The notes under the pieces: model-generated
Databases searched by the model: none
Told to the model about the DNA's origin: nothing
The model's input: only the letters and a program-made list of their open reading frames with translations
Translations under genes and position numbers: made by a program
In this document: positions 43,965 to 53,825 of the stretch, piece after piece
Numbering within the stretch: position 1 is the stretch's first letter
How the letters are laid out: each line of letters starts with the position of its first letter
Assembly (NCBI RefSeq): GCF_000219215.1
Contig: NC_015726.1
Coordinates: 1,054,001-1,118,000 of the forward strand
Direction of reading: 5' to 3'
From: Cupriavidus necator N-1
GTDB lineage: Bacteria; Pseudomonadota; Gammaproteobacteria; Burkholderiales; Burkholderiaceae
DNA length: 64,000 nucleotides

Positions 43965-46957
43965 ATGACTGCCTCTGAACCGACGAGTTCCGCCGCTGGC
44001 GACGCTGCTGACCAACATGGCGCGCGCGCCACACCGGATCCGGCCAATCCAGCGAATGCGCAGCCAGGGCCGGGCGCCGGCACCATGGCTGCCGGCGCCT
44101 TTGCCATCACCGCGGCGCAGGCGCTGCAGCCGGCTGACGGGGTTGTCCAAGCGGGCGGCCACGTATTGTACTCGGCTGCGTATTCGCACTACGCGCGCCG
44201 CGTGCTGCAGGCCCGGCCGGATTTGCCGGCCGTCCTGGCCGCCGCGGCCGCCCAGCCGCTGACGCGCGCCTGGATGCAGGCGCGGCTGCAGGCGCTGCAC
44301 GAGCCCTCGGCCGATGCCGAGGAATCCGCCAAGCGCACCCTGCGCCGTCTGCGCGCCGAAGTGATGTGCGCGGTGATCGAGCGCGATTTGCGCGGCCTGG
44401 CCACGCTGGGCGAGGTCACCGGCGCCATGACCGACCTGGCCGAGCTGGCGATCCAGCATGGCCTGGCGATGCTGGGCGACGACCTGGCCGCCACCTTCGG
44501 GCGCCCGGTCGGCGCCCAAAGCGGCGAGGTGCAGGAGCTGGTGGTGGTGGGCATGGGCAAGCTGGGCGGGCGCGAGCTCAATGTCTCGTCCGACATCGAC
44601 CTGATCTTTCTCTATGACGAGGACGGCGAGACCCAGGGCGGCTCGCGCAGCCTGTCCAACCACGAGTACTTCATTCGTCTCGGCCGCCGCCTGATCAACC
44701 TGCTGGCCGAGGTGACCGCCGATGGCTATGTGTTCCGCGTCGACATGCGGCTGCGCCCCAACGGCGATGCCGGCCCGCTCGCGTGCAGCCTGGGCATGCT
44801 GGAGGAATACCTGGTGGTGCAGGGGCGCGAGTGGGAGCGCTATGCCTGGATCAAGGGCCGCGTGGTGTCGGCGCTCGACACGCCGCACGCGCAGCGCACC
44901 GCCAGCCTGCTGGCGCGGCTGACCACGCCCTTCGTGTTCCGCCGCTACCTGGACTATGGCGTGATCGCCGCCATCCGCTCGCTGCATGCGCAGATCCGCA
45001 GCGAGGCCGCCAAGCGCAGCGGCGGGCTGGCGGGGCACGGCGTCAACCAGCGTTCGTTCAATATCAAGCTGGGCCGCGGCGGCATCCGCGAGATCGAATT
45101 CATGGCGCAGGTGTTTCAGCTGATCCGCGGCGGCCAGGACCCGGTGCTGCGCGTGCGCCCGACGCTGGAAGTGCTGGCGGTGGCGGTCGAGCGCGGGCTG
45201 TTGCCCGCCGGCCAGGCCGAGCAGCTCGGCGATGCCTACCGTTTCCTGCGCCAGCTCGAACACCGGCTGCAGTACCGCGACGACGCCCAGACCCACCACC
45301 TTCCGACTTCGCCCGACGAACAACTGGCGGTGGCGCGGATGATGGGTTGCGCCGACTGGCAGGAACTGCTGGCGCGCCTCGCGGCGCTGCAGGAGCCGGT
45401 GGCGCAGCAGTTCGAAGCCACCTTCTCGGATCCCGATGCCGCCCCGTGCGAAGCGCTGTGGCCGGGCATCGTGTTCGACGACAACGCCGCGCAAGCGCAG
45501 GACAACCTGGAACAGAAGCAGGACGACGCGGCCTGCGACGATGACGCCGCGCCCTGTCAGCGCCTGCAGGCCGCCGGCTTCACCGACTGCAACGGGCTGC
45601 TGGACCGGCTGCGCGCGATCGCCTCGTCGCTGCGCTACCGCGCGCTGTCCGAGTCCAGCCGCGCGCGCTTCGATCAGCTGGTGAACCGCGCGCTGGACCT
45701 GGCCGCGCGCCAGGACGACGCCGACAGCACCATCGCGCGCTTTATCGACTTCCTCGAGGCGATCAGCCGCCGCGCCTCCTACCTGTCGTTGCTGTCCGAG
45801 TATCCGCAGGCGATGGACCGCGTCGCGCAGACGCTGCATGCCTCGCGCTGGGCCGCGGCCTACCTGACGCGGCACCCGCAGCTGCTGGACGAACTGCTCG
45901 ACAGCGATGCGCTGGCCGGCGCGCCCGACTGGGCCGCCTTCCGCAAGCGCCTGCATGAACGGCTGCTGGCCGCCGAAGGCCAGATCGAGCAGCAGATGGA
46001 CATCCTGCGGCGCGAGCATCATGTCGAGACCTTCCGAGTGCTGCTGCAGGACCTGCAGGGCATGCTGACGGTGGAGCAGGTGGCCGACCGCCTGTCCGAC
46101 CTGGCCGATGCCATGCTCGAGGCCACGCTGGCAACGGTCTGGCGCCAGCTGGCCACGCGCCACCGCGACACGCCGCGCTTCGCGGTGATCGCCTACGGCC
46201 GGCTGGGCGGCAAGGAACTGGGCTATGCCTCGGACCTGGACATCATCTTCCTGTACGACGACGACCATGAGCGCGCGCCCGACGTCTACGCCGCCTATGC
46301 GCGCCGGCTGATTACCTGGCTGACCAGCCATACCGCCGCCGGTGCGCTGTTCGACGTCGACACGCGGCTGCGCCCCAACGGCGCGGCCGGCCTGCTGGTG
46401 ACCAGTTTCGAGGCGTTCCGCCGCTACCAGCTGCGCGAAGGCGACAACACCGCCTGGGTGTGGGAACACCAGGCGCTGACGCGCGCGCGCTTCTGCGCCG
46501 GCGACGCCGCCATCGGTGACCGCTTCGAGGCGCTGCGCGGCGAGGTGCTGTGCCAGGAACGCGATGCCGCCGCGCTGCGCGACGAGATCGTGCAGATGCG
46601 CCGCAAGGTCGCCGAAGGCCATCCCAACCCGACCGACCTGTTCGACCTGAAGCACGATCGCGGCGGCATGGTCGATATCGAATTCACGGTGCAGTACCTG
46701 GTGCTGCTGCACAGCCGGGCGCACCCGCAGCTCACGCGCAATGCGGGCAATATCGCGCTGCTGCGCGAAGCGGGCGAGCTGGGCCTGATCGACGCGACGC
46801 TGGCACCGGCGGTGGGCGGTGCCTACCGGCTGTTCCGCGCGCGCCAGCACCAGCTGCGGCTCGAGGGGCAGGCGCATGCGCGCGTCGCGCCCGCGTCGGT
46901 GGCGCAGCAGACCGGACAGGTCGCGCGCTGTGGCAGGCCGTGTTCGGTGAGGCCTGA
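43965..46957 (+). CDS. glnE: Glutamine-synthetase adenylyltransferase/deadenylase with 3' frameshift
   Basis: Bifunctional GlnE adds or removes AMP on glutamine synthetase according to PII state. Both nucleotidyltransferase domains are intact: VVGMGKLGGRELNVSSDIDL...RVDMRLRPNGDAG at the N-terminus and AYGRLGGKELGYASDLDIIF...DVDTRLRPNG in the C-terminal half, and the helix DLFDLKHDRGGMVDIEFTV. After VAQQTGQV at about 46923 the frame reads ARCGRPCS and continues to 47858. One extra base there would give RALWQAVFGEA and a stop at 46955-46957, the normal end. So a one-base deletion near 46919-46924 is inferred; only about ten residues are affected. Confidence 0.9.
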
Positions 46958-47052
46958 CGCGGCAGTTCCGCCGGCACCGGCCGGGGCATCGTGGCCGGGG
47001 TTGCTGGCGGCGATCGCGCTGGTGTGGGCGCTGTCGGCCCTGGTTCACCTTC

Positions 47053-47586
47053 ATGCCATGGTGGCATGCGCATGGCCTCTACCTGCGCGATGCCGTGCGG
47101 CTGGACGGCCAGTGGTGGCGCCTGGCCACCGCCATGTGGGTGCACCTGGATGGACACCACTGGCTGGCCGACGCGCTGGCGGCCACCGGCGTGCTGGCCA
47201 TCGCCGCGCGCGTGGCGCGTGCGCACACCCTGTTGCTGGTGCTGGTTGCCTGCGGCATCGGCGTGCAGGTGGTGCTGCTGCGCGCGCCGGCGATTGCATG
47301 GTATGGCGGGCTCTCCGGCGCCTTGCACGGGCTGGCCCTGTGGGGCGCGCTCGCGCTGTTGCGGGCATCGGGCCTGGCGCGCGTCACCGGCGTGCTGCTA
47401 TGCCTGGGCGTGCTGGCCAAGGTCTGGGTGGAACAGTCGTGGCTGGCGCCGGTGGTGTTCGAACCGGCCTGGGGATTTGGCGTGGTGCGCCTCGCGCACG
47501 CGGCCGGCGCCGTGGCCGGCCTGCTGTGCTGGGTCTTGCAGGAGTGGTGGCTGGCGCGTCGCCCGGCCCGCGGCGACGACGCCTGA
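47053..47586 (+). CDS. Rhombosortase (rhomboid-family GlyGly-CTERM protease)
   Basis: 177 residues from ATG 47053. A polytopic membrane protease whose active serine is in YGGLSGALHGL (GxSGxxHG, the rhombosortase version of the rhomboid motif), with the early RLDGQWWRLATAMWVHLDGHHW and the later catalytic-His segment VVRLAHAAGAVAGLL. It would cut GlyGly-CTERM tails. The convergent neighbour 18 bases away is an S8 protease with exactly such a tail. A first membrane helix (GLLAAIALVWALSALV) is encoded just upstream at 46995-47045 but in another frame, so the true gene may start near 46947 and carry an indel. Confidence 0.85.
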   Translation: MPWWHAHGLYLRDAVRLDGQWWRLATAMWVHLDGHHWLADALAATGVLAIAARVARAHTLLLVLVACGIGVQVVLLRAPAIAWYGGLSGALHGLALWGALALLRASGLARVTGVLLCLGVLAKVWVEQSWLAPVVFEPAWGFGVVRLAHAAGAVAGLLCWVLQEWWLARRPARGDDA

Positions 47587-47604
47587 GCCGGCCGGGCGCC
47601 GGGG

Positions 47605-49236
47605 TTACAGGCGACGCCGCAGCGCGAAGGCCAGCAGGCCGGACAGCGCCAGCAGTATCGCGGTCCAGGGCGCAATGGCGCCGCCGCCACCGCCACCACC
47701 ATTGCCCGGTGCCGGCGCAGCCTGCGCCGGTGGTGTGCCCGCCGCGGCCGCCAGTGCGCCGTCGGCATCGAGCAGGCCGGCGCCGCAGACGCCCGGATTG
47801 GTGGTGCAATAGGTGCCGGACGGATGCGGGCGTGCCGAAGCCTTCAGCGCTGCGGTGACCTGGGCCGGAGTCAGCGAACCATTGACCGCGAACATCATGG
47901 CCACCACGCCCGAAACCATCGGCGCGGCGAAGCTGGTGCCCGCGGATGACGTCACGACATAGTTGCCAAGGCCAGTCTTGCCATCGTTGTTCAAGGTGCG
48001 AATGACCGAGGGCGTGGTCGTGCACTGCCCATTGACTACCTGCGAGTTGCCGCATCCGCCGCCCGGCGCGCTGATCGCGACCTGCGGGCCGACGTTGGCA
48101 TAGCTGGCATTCTCGCCGTCGTTGGCATGCGCCGTGACCGCGATCACGCCGCTGCAGTCGCCCGGCGCTTCCACCGCGCCGCGCTCATTGCCGGCGGCGG
48201 CCACCACCACCACGCCGCGCGCGTTCAGGTCGTTGACGGCCTGTTGCTCAATGCTGCTGCAGGTGCCGCCGCCGAGGCTGATATTGACCACGCGCGCCGG
48301 CGTCGCATTGGCCGGCACGTTGGGTACCGACAAGCCGCCGGCCCAGCGCATGGCGTCGACGGTATCGGACAGCAGCGCGCCGCAGCGGCCCGAGACGCGC
48401 ACGGGCAGGATGCGCGCGTTCCAGTCGACGCCCGCGATGTCCTGCGCATTGTTGGTCTGCGCGCCCAGCACGCTCGCCACGCGCGTGCCGTGCCAGCTGT
48501 TGTTGGTCGCCGTCTGCGTGGGCGTTGAACTGCCCGGGCAGGTGAAGTTGGCCGGGACATTGTCGCCGGCGTCGGTGGCATCGGCGTCGCGGCCGTCGCC
48601 GTCATTGGAAATGGTGCTGCTGCTGATGAAGTCGTAGCCCGGCAACACGCGCGCCGCCAGGTCGGGGTGCGGCAGGATGCCGGTGTCCACCACCGCGATC
48701 ACCACGCCGCTGCTGCCGCGGCTGCGGTCCCACGCGCGCGGCAGGTTGACGCCGCCCACCGCCGTGCCGGTACCCATCAGGTAAGGCTGGCGCGAGATGA
48801 ACTCGGGATCGTTGGGCAGGGTGTCGTGCAGCTTCAGCCAGCGGTCGGGCACGGCATCGGCGATGCGTGGGTCCTGGCGCAGCCGGGCCGCCGCGGCTTC
48901 CGGGTCGGCAGCGAGTGCGTCGGGCACCTGCAGCAGGTGCAGGTTGCCGCCCATGGCGCGGCGCGCCGTGACGGCAATGCCGGTGCGCTCGCTCAGCTGC
49001 TTGAGCGCATCCGCCGCGGCTGCAGGCGTCTTGCTGCTGCCATCGCTGGCGGTGCCATTGGCGCCGTCACGCCAGCGCACGATGATCTGGCCAGTGTAGG
49101 CGGGTGCGGCATGGGCGCCGGCAGCCAGTGCCGCGCTGGCCGGCATCACGCCGCACACAGCGGCGGCGAAGACAATGGCCCGCCAACGGCGGGTCACGGG
49201 GCTGCTACGGAAGTCGGACTGCGCGGGTTGCGGCAT
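47605..49236 (-). CDS. S8 (subtilisin-like) serine protease with GlyGly-CTERM
   Basis: 543 residues. Signal peptide (to about SAALA-AG), an I9-like propeptide (TGQIIVRWRDG to RIADAVPDRWLKLHD), then the catalytic domain with Asp in VIAVVDTGILPHPDL, His in NNSWHGTRVASVLG, oxyanion Asn in VVVAAAGNERG and Ser in SSAGTSFAAPMVSGV. The C-terminus has a Gly7 run, a hydrophobic helix (WTAILLALSGLLAFAL) and R-R-R-L: a GlyGly-CTERM sorting signal. It is expected to be exported by type II secretion after processing by the rhombosortase encoded next to it. Confidence 0.94.
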   Translation of the reverse strand: MPQPAQSDFRSSPVTRRWRAIVFAAAVCGVMPASAALAAGAHAAPAYTGQIIVRWRDGANGTASDGSSKTPAAAADALKQLSERTGIAVTARRAMGGNLHLLQVPDALAADPEAAAARLRQDPRIADAVPDRWLKLHDTLPNDPEFISRQPYLMGTGTAVGGVNLPRAWDRSRGSSGVVIAVVDTGILPHPDLAARVLPGYDFISSSTISNDGDGRDADATDAGDNVPANFTCPGSSTPTQTATNNSWHGTRVASVLGAQTNNAQDIAGVDWNARILPVRVSGRCGALLSDTVDAMRWAGGLSVPNVPANATPARVVNISLGGGTCSSIEQQAVNDLNARGVVVVAAAGNERGAVEAPGDCSGVIAVTAHANDGENASYANVGPQVAISAPGGGCGNSQVVNGQCTTTPSVIRTLNNDGKTGLGNYVVTSSAGTSFAAPMVSGVVAMMFAVNGSLTPAQVTAALKASARPHPSGTYCTTNPGVCGAGLLDADGALAAAAGTPPAQAAPAPGNGGGGGGGAIAPWTAILLALSGLLAFALRRRL

Positions 49237-49344
49237 GTATTCCTCCTGGGGCGTAGCGCGCGAGGGGCTTGTTATGTAGCGAATACGATCCAGCGTGGTT
49301 GCGCAAGGGCAACCGAAGGCTTAAGTCCTGTCGTGCATCCGGGC

Positions 49345-49794
49345 TCAGCTCTGCGGCATGTCGCGGCTGGTGGGAATGTTGCGGTTGGGCTTGAGCACGC
49401 GGTCGGGCTCGGCGGTCTCGATGCGGGGCGTGGCGCGCAGGGTCTCGACCGCCTGGTCGAGGGTGGCATCCGCCGACGGCGAGATCGCGGTGACCAGCCA
49501 GACGCCGCCGGACATCGGGCGCTTGACCACGTAGCGGATCGGGCCCTTGATCTCGGCCAGCAGCTTGCCGGCGTCCTCCGACAGGTTCACCGCGGGCGGC
49601 TTGAAGCGCACCATGATGTCGCCCAGGGAACGGTCGTCGCTGATGCTGCCCGGCGGCGGGGCCGAGGACTTAGGCTGGGCCTGGCAGGCGGACAGCGCCA
49701 GCAGTGCGGCCGATGCGGCGGTGGCGATGGCCAGCACGGCGCGCAGCGATGCGCGCGGGCGTTGCCGGAGGCCGGCTTGCGCTTGGCGGGTCAT
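49345..49794 (-). CDS. Lipoprotein resembling an S8 protease propeptide
   Basis: 149 residues with lipobox L34-S-A-C37. The remaining ~110 residues resemble the propeptide of the neighbouring S8 protease: DIMVRFKPP matches QIIVRWRDG, VVKRPMSGGVWLVTAIS matches TARRAMGGNLHLLQVPD, and TLRATPRIETAEPDRVLKPN matches RLRQDPRIADAVPDRWLKLH. Free-standing I9-type proteins are known as protease inhibitors or folding assistants. Upstream of the protease on the same strand with a 108-base gap. ATG 49794 has AGGAGC. Role is inference. Confidence 0.78.
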   Translation of the reverse strand: MTRQAQAGLRQRPRASLRAVLAIATAASAALLALSACQAQPKSSAPPPGSISDDRSLGDIMVRFKPPAVNLSEDAGKLLAEIKGPIRYVVKRPMSGGVWLVTAISPSADATLDQAVETLRATPRIETAEPDRVLKPNRNIPTSRDMPQS

Positions 49795-49843
49795 GGTGAA
49801 GCTCCTGTCAGTATATGGATTGGCGCACGTGCGGGGGCGGCTT

Positions 49844-51598
49844 TCAGCCGGCGGCGCGGCGGCTGCGCCGGCCATCCTTGCCGCCCGTGCCGCGTGCGGG
49901 CTGGCTGCCCTGGCCGCCGGCCATGCCTTGCGCCAGCATTTCTTCCGCATGTTGCAGCGTGGTGGCGGTGACAGTGGCGCCGCCCAGCATGCGGGCGGTC
50001 TCGACCACGCGCCCGGCGGGGTCCAGCACCCGGATGCGCGAGCGTGTGACCGAGCCGTCGCCTGCATCGGTGGTTTCCTTGCTGACCAGCAGGTGGGTGC
50101 CGGCCTGCGCCGCCACTTGCGGCAGGTGCGTCACGCACAGCACCTGGCGCGCGCGGCCGAGCTCCTGCAGGCGCCGGCCGACCACTTCGGCCACCGCACC
50201 GCCGATGCCGGTATCGACCTCGTCGAAGATCAGCGTGGGCGTGGGCGAGGCCTCGCTGGTGATCACCGAGATCGCCAGGCTGATACGCGCCAGTTCGCCG
50301 CCCGAGGCCACCCGGGCCAGTGGCCGCGGGCTCACGCCGGCATGGCCGGCGACCAGGAATTCGACCTGCTCCAGTCCATGGCTCTGGCCTTCGTCGAGCG
50401 CATTGAGTGCGGCGACAAAGCTGCCGCCGGCCATCGACAGGCCCTGCATGGCGTCGGTGACCGCGGCGGACAGCGCCTGCGCGGCCTGCTTGCGGGCGTG
50501 GCTGAGATGCTGTGCCAGGGTCAGGTAGGCGGCCTTGGCCGCGGCCTCGCGCGCCATCACCTTGTTCAGGTCCTGCGCGGCCTGCAGGTCGTCCAGCTGC
50601 TGGCGGCGGGCCACCAGCTCGTCGGGCAGTTGCTCGGGCGGCAGGCGGTACTTGCGCGCGGTGGCGTGCAGCGCCTGCATGCGTTCGTCCACGGCCTGCA
50701 GCCGCTCGGGATCGAGTTCGAGCCGGTCGACATAGCGCATGAGCGAGTGCGCGGCTTCCTCGGCCTGCATCTGCGCAGGCTCGAGCGCGGCCAGCACGTC
50801 GCGCAGCGCGGGATCGACATCGGCAAGCTGCTGCAGCTTGTGCACGATGGTATTCAGCGCCGACAGCACCGAGCCGTCGGCCTCGGACAGTGCGTCGAGC
50901 GCGGCGCGGCTGCCGTCGATCAGGCCGGCGGCATGCGACAGCCGGTTGTACTCGGACTGGATCTCTTCCCATTCGCCCGGCTGCGGGTTGAGCTTGTCCA
51001 GTTCGCCGACCTGCCATTCCAGCCGTTCTCGTTCGAGCTGCATCTCGCGCGACTGGTGTTCTACCGCCTCGCGCTGGCGCACGCAGGCACGCCAGGCGCG
51101 CCAGGCCTCGGCCACGGCGCCGGCCTGCTGGGTGAGGCCGGCGTGGGCGTCGAACAGCAGCCGCTGCGCGTCGGGGCGCAGCAGCAGCTGGTGCGCGTGC
51201 TGGCCGTGGATGTCGACCAGCTGGTCGCCGACTTCGCGCAGCTGCGCCAGGGTGGCGGCGGCGCCGTTAATAAAGGCCTTGCTGCGGCCGCCGGCATCGA
51301 CCGTGCGGCGCAGCAGCACGGTATGCACGCCGTCTTCCGCTTCGCTGTTGAGCTCGCGCTCGGCCAGCCAGGCATCCAGTGCCGGGTGGGTCGAGAAGGT
51401 GGCGCTGACGCTGGCGCGCGGGGCGCCTTCGCGCACCACGCCGGCATCGGCGCGTTCGCCCAGCACCAGCGCCAGGGCATCGATCAGGATGGATTTGCCG
51501 GCGCCGGTCTCGCCGGTGAAGACGGTGAAGCCAGTGGTGAAGTCCAGGTCGAGCGTATCGACGATGACGAAATCGCGGATGGACAGGCTGCGCAGCAT
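49844..51598 (-). CDS. recN: DNA repair protein RecN
   Basis: 584 residues. An SMC-like ATPase in recombinational repair of double-strand breaks. Walker A is GETGAGKS at about residues 29-36; a central coiled coil of about 250 residues (REMQLERERLEWQVGELDKL, ARREAAAK-like repeats) includes QLVDIHGQHAHQLLL; the ABC signature ASGGELARISLAISVI and Walker B PTLIFDEVDTGIGG follow. A basic Gly/Arg C-terminal tail (GGKDGRRSRRAAG) is an extension beyond the usual end. Downstream of nadK on the same strand, with a 66-base gap. Confidence 0.96.
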   Translation of the reverse strand: MLRSLSIRDFVIVDTLDLDFTTGFTVFTGETGAGKSILIDALALVLGERADAGVVREGAPRASVSATFSTHPALDAWLAERELNSEAEDGVHTVLLRRTVDAGGRSKAFINGAAATLAQLREVGDQLVDIHGQHAHQLLLRPDAQRLLFDAHAGLTQQAGAVAEAWRAWRACVRQREAVEHQSREMQLERERLEWQVGELDKLNPQPGEWEEIQSEYNRLSHAAGLIDGSRAALDALSEADGSVLSALNTIVHKLQQLADVDPALRDVLAALEPAQMQAEEAAHSLMRYVDRLELDPERLQAVDERMQALHATARKYRLPPEQLPDELVARRQQLDDLQAAQDLNKVMAREAAAKAAYLTLAQHLSHARKQAAQALSAAVTDAMQGLSMAGGSFVAALNALDEGQSHGLEQVEFLVAGHAGVSPRPLARVASGGELARISLAISVITSEASPTPTLIFDEVDTGIGGAVAEVVGRRLQELGRARQVLCVTHLPQVAAQAGTHLLVSKETTDAGDGSVTRSRIRVLDPAGRVVETARMLGGATVTATTLQHAEEMLAQGMAGGQGSQPARGTGGKDGRRSRRAAG

Positions 51599-51664
51599 CG
51601 TGGCGTGGAAGGTAGTCGGTCCGATGGGTTCGGGCTCAGGCTTGAGGGGCGGCTTGATACTGGC

Positions 51665-52582
51665 TCAGAGGCGATTGTCTTCGGAAGGATACTCGTGCCA
51701 GTGCAGCTTCTTGCGCAGCGTGGCGTAGTAGTTGTAGCCGACCGGGTGCAGCAGGTTGATGGATTTTTCGGAGCGCCGCACCACGATGCGGTCGCCCGGC
51801 AGCAGCGAGGTCAGCGACTGCATGTCGAAGTTGACGCTGGCGTCGCGCGCGCTGGCCACCTCGATGGTGACCTCGGCGTCGTGCGGCAGCACGATCGGGC
51901 GGTTGGACAGCGCGTGCGGGGCGATCGGCACCAGCACCACGCCCGACAGCGTCGGATGCAGGATCGGGCCGCCGGCGGACAGCGCGTAGGCGGTGGACCC
52001 GGTGGTGGTCGACACGATCAGCCCGTCCGAGCGCTGGTTGTACATGAAATGGCCGTCCACCGACACCGCCAGCTCGACCATGCCGGAGATGCCCGAGCGG
52101 TTCACCACCACGTCGTTCAGGGCCAGCGCGGAGAAGATGTCCATGTCGTCGCGCACCACGCGCGATTCCAGCAGCAGGCGGGTCTCGGCCTCGTACCGGC
52201 CGTCGAGCATGTCGGGCAGCACGGTGTGCGCGTCTTCCAGCGCGATGTCGGTCATGAAGCCCAGCCGCCCGTGGTTGACGCCGATCAGCGGCACGTCGTA
52301 GCCGGCCAGCTGGCGGGCGATGCCCAGCAGCGTGCCGTCGCCGCCCAGCACCACGGCCACGTCGGCCTGCCGGCCGATCTCCTCGGCGGACAGGGCAGGG
52401 TAGCCGGTTAGCCCGGTGGCCAGCGCGGTTTCGCGCTCGAACACCACGTCCTGCCCGTTGCGCAGGATATAAGAGGCGATCTCCTCCAGCGGCCCTTCGA
52501 TGCCGGCAGTGGAGTACCGGCCCACCAGGGCGACGGTCTTGAACGAAGTGCGCACGGCGCTGGCTTTCGGGGGGGCGGACAT
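51665..52582 (-). CDS. nadK: NAD kinase
   Basis: 305 residues. Phosphorylates NAD to NADP. The family signatures are [18 protein letters not shown] (GGDG), [11 protein letters not shown] (NNE-type motif with N-D), and [20 protein letters not shown]. Cytosolic. ATG 52582 gives the standard N-terminus; the open frame beyond enters the divergent hrcA region. Located head-to-head with hrcA (102-base spacer) and upstream of recN, a gene order common in beta-proteobacteria. Confidence 0.96.
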   Translation of the reverse strand: MSAPPKASAVRTSFKTVALVGRYSTAGIEGPLEEIASYILRNGQDVVFERETALATGLTGYPALSAEEIGRQADVAVVLGGDGTLLGIARQLAGYDVPLIGVNHGRLGFMTDIALEDAHTVLPDMLDGRYEAETRLLLESRVVRDDMDIFSALALNDVVVNRSGISGMVELAVSVDGHFMYNQRSDGLIVSTTTGSTAYALSAGGPILHPTLSGVVLVPIAPHALSNRPIVLPHDAEVTIEVASARDASVNFDMQSLTSLLPGDRIVVRRSEKSINLLHPVGYNYYATLRKKLHWHEYPSEDNRL

Positions 52583-52628
52583 GCGTGGATTAGACCATAC
52601 CGCCATGACGGTTGTCAGCAGGCGCGGA

Positions 52629-52648
52629 CGGGCGGCCCAGGCCGCCCG
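52629..52648. promoter_or_regulatory. 8-bp inverted repeat in the nadK/hrcA divergent promoter
   Basis: CGGGCGGC and GCCGCCCG flank a four-base loop. No CIRCE (TTAGCACTC-N9-GAGTGCTAA) is present in this spacer. A TAAAAT at 52670-52675 may be the hrcA -10. Function unknown. Confidence 0.35.
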
Positions 52649-52684
52649 CCAGAAGGTCCAAAACTTGCGTAAAATCGGGGCATC

Positions 52685-53719
52685 ATGGATGAACGCTCCA
52701 AAACGCTGCTCAAGACCCTGATCGAGCGCTATATTGCCGAAGGGCAGCCGGTCGGTTCCCGCACCCTGTCGAAGTACTCGGGGCTGGACCTGTCGCCTGC
52801 GACGATTCGCAATGTGATGTCCGATCTGGAGGAAATGGGCTTTATTGCCAGCCCGCACACCTCGGCCGGCCGTATCCCGACCCCGCGCGGCTACCGGCTG
52901 TTCGTCGATTCGATGCTGACGGCCAAGCCGCTGGAGCGCAACGCCGACCTGGCCGAGCTGACCGGCCAGATCCAGGACCAGCTCGGCGGCCAGCAACTGG
53001 GGCCGCAGCGCATGATCACGGCGGCGGCGCGCACGCTGTCCAACCTGTCGCACTTCGCCGGCGTGGTGATGACGCCGCGCCGCGCGCAGGCGTTCCGGCA
53101 GATCGAATTCATGCGGCTGTCGGACAAGCGCATCCTGCTGATCATCGTCAGCCCCGAGGGCGACGTGCAGAACCGCATCATCCAGACCGAGCTGTCATAC
53201 ACGCCGGCCCAGCTGATCGAGGCGGCCAACTTCTTCAACTCGCACTATGCCGGCATGAGCTTCGACACGGTGCGCGGCCACCTGCGGGTGGAACTGCAGG
53301 ACCTGCGCCGCGACATGTCGCAGCTGATGCAGGCCGCGGTCGAGGCCGGCAGCGTCGCCGAGGACGAGGACGACGACCACGTCTTTATCAGCGGCGAGCG
53401 CAAGCTGCTGGAAGTGGAAGACCTGGCCTCCAGCATGGACAAGCTGCGGCGCCTGTTCGACGTGTTTGAGCACAAGACCAGCCTGTTGCAGCTGCTGGAC
53501 GTGTCCAGCCATGCGCAGGGCGTGCAGATCTTTATCGGCGGCGAAAGCCGGCTGGTGCCGATCGAAGACATGGCGGTCATCACCGCCCCGTACGAGGTTG
53601 ACGGCCAGATCGTCGGCACGCTTGGCGTGATCGGCCCCACGCGCATGGCGTATGAGCGCGTGATCCCCATCGTCGACATCACCGCGCGCTTGCTGTCCAG
53701 CGCCCTGAGCCAGAACTAG
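52685..53719 (+). CDS. hrcA: Heat-inducible transcription repressor HrcA
   Basis: 344 residues. Repressor of class I heat-shock genes that binds CIRCE elements and is kept active by GroEL. N-terminal winged helix ([51 protein letters not shown]) and the GAF-like C-terminal domain (VFIGGES-like [42 protein letters not shown]). Normal length. No CIRCE is seen next to it in this window, so autoregulation by CIRCE is not supported here. Confidence 0.97.
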   Translation: MDERSKTLLKTLIERYIAEGQPVGSRTLSKYSGLDLSPATIRNVMSDLEEMGFIASPHTSAGRIPTPRGYRLFVDSMLTAKPLERNADLAELTGQIQDQLGGQQLGPQRMITAAARTLSNLSHFAGVVMTPRRAQAFRQIEFMRLSDKRILLIIVSPEGDVQNRIIQTELSYTPAQLIEAANFFNSHYAGMSFDTVRGHLRVELQDLRRDMSQLMQAAVEAGSVAEDEDDDHVFISGERKLLEVEDLASSMDKLRRLFDVFEHKTSLLQLLDVSSHAQGVQIFIGGESRLVPIEDMAVITAPYEVDGQIVGTLGVIGPTRMAYERVIPIVDITARLLSSALSQN

Positions 53720-53825
53720 TGCAAAGACTGGCTGGTCTGACAAGCAGTTCCATTCCTACCTAGCGCGGCAATCGCCGGTGCGCCGCACCGGCGCCATCCC
53801 GGCACCGTGCCAACCCGGAAGCGAC

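Noticed and set aside
43953-47054. Minus-strand open frame of about 1033 codons
   Set aside because: Antisense to glnE, low-complexity Arg/Gln/His-rich composition, no family motif.
46958-47858. A natural GlnE-membrane protein fusion
   Set aside because: After 47050 the glnE frame is Arg/Gly/Ala-rich without structure, while the overlapping frame has the rhombosortase motifs; the fusion is a by-product of the frameshift.
52583-52684. CIRCE element near hrcA
   Set aside because: No TTAGCACTC-N9-GAGTGCTAA-like repeat is present in the spacer.
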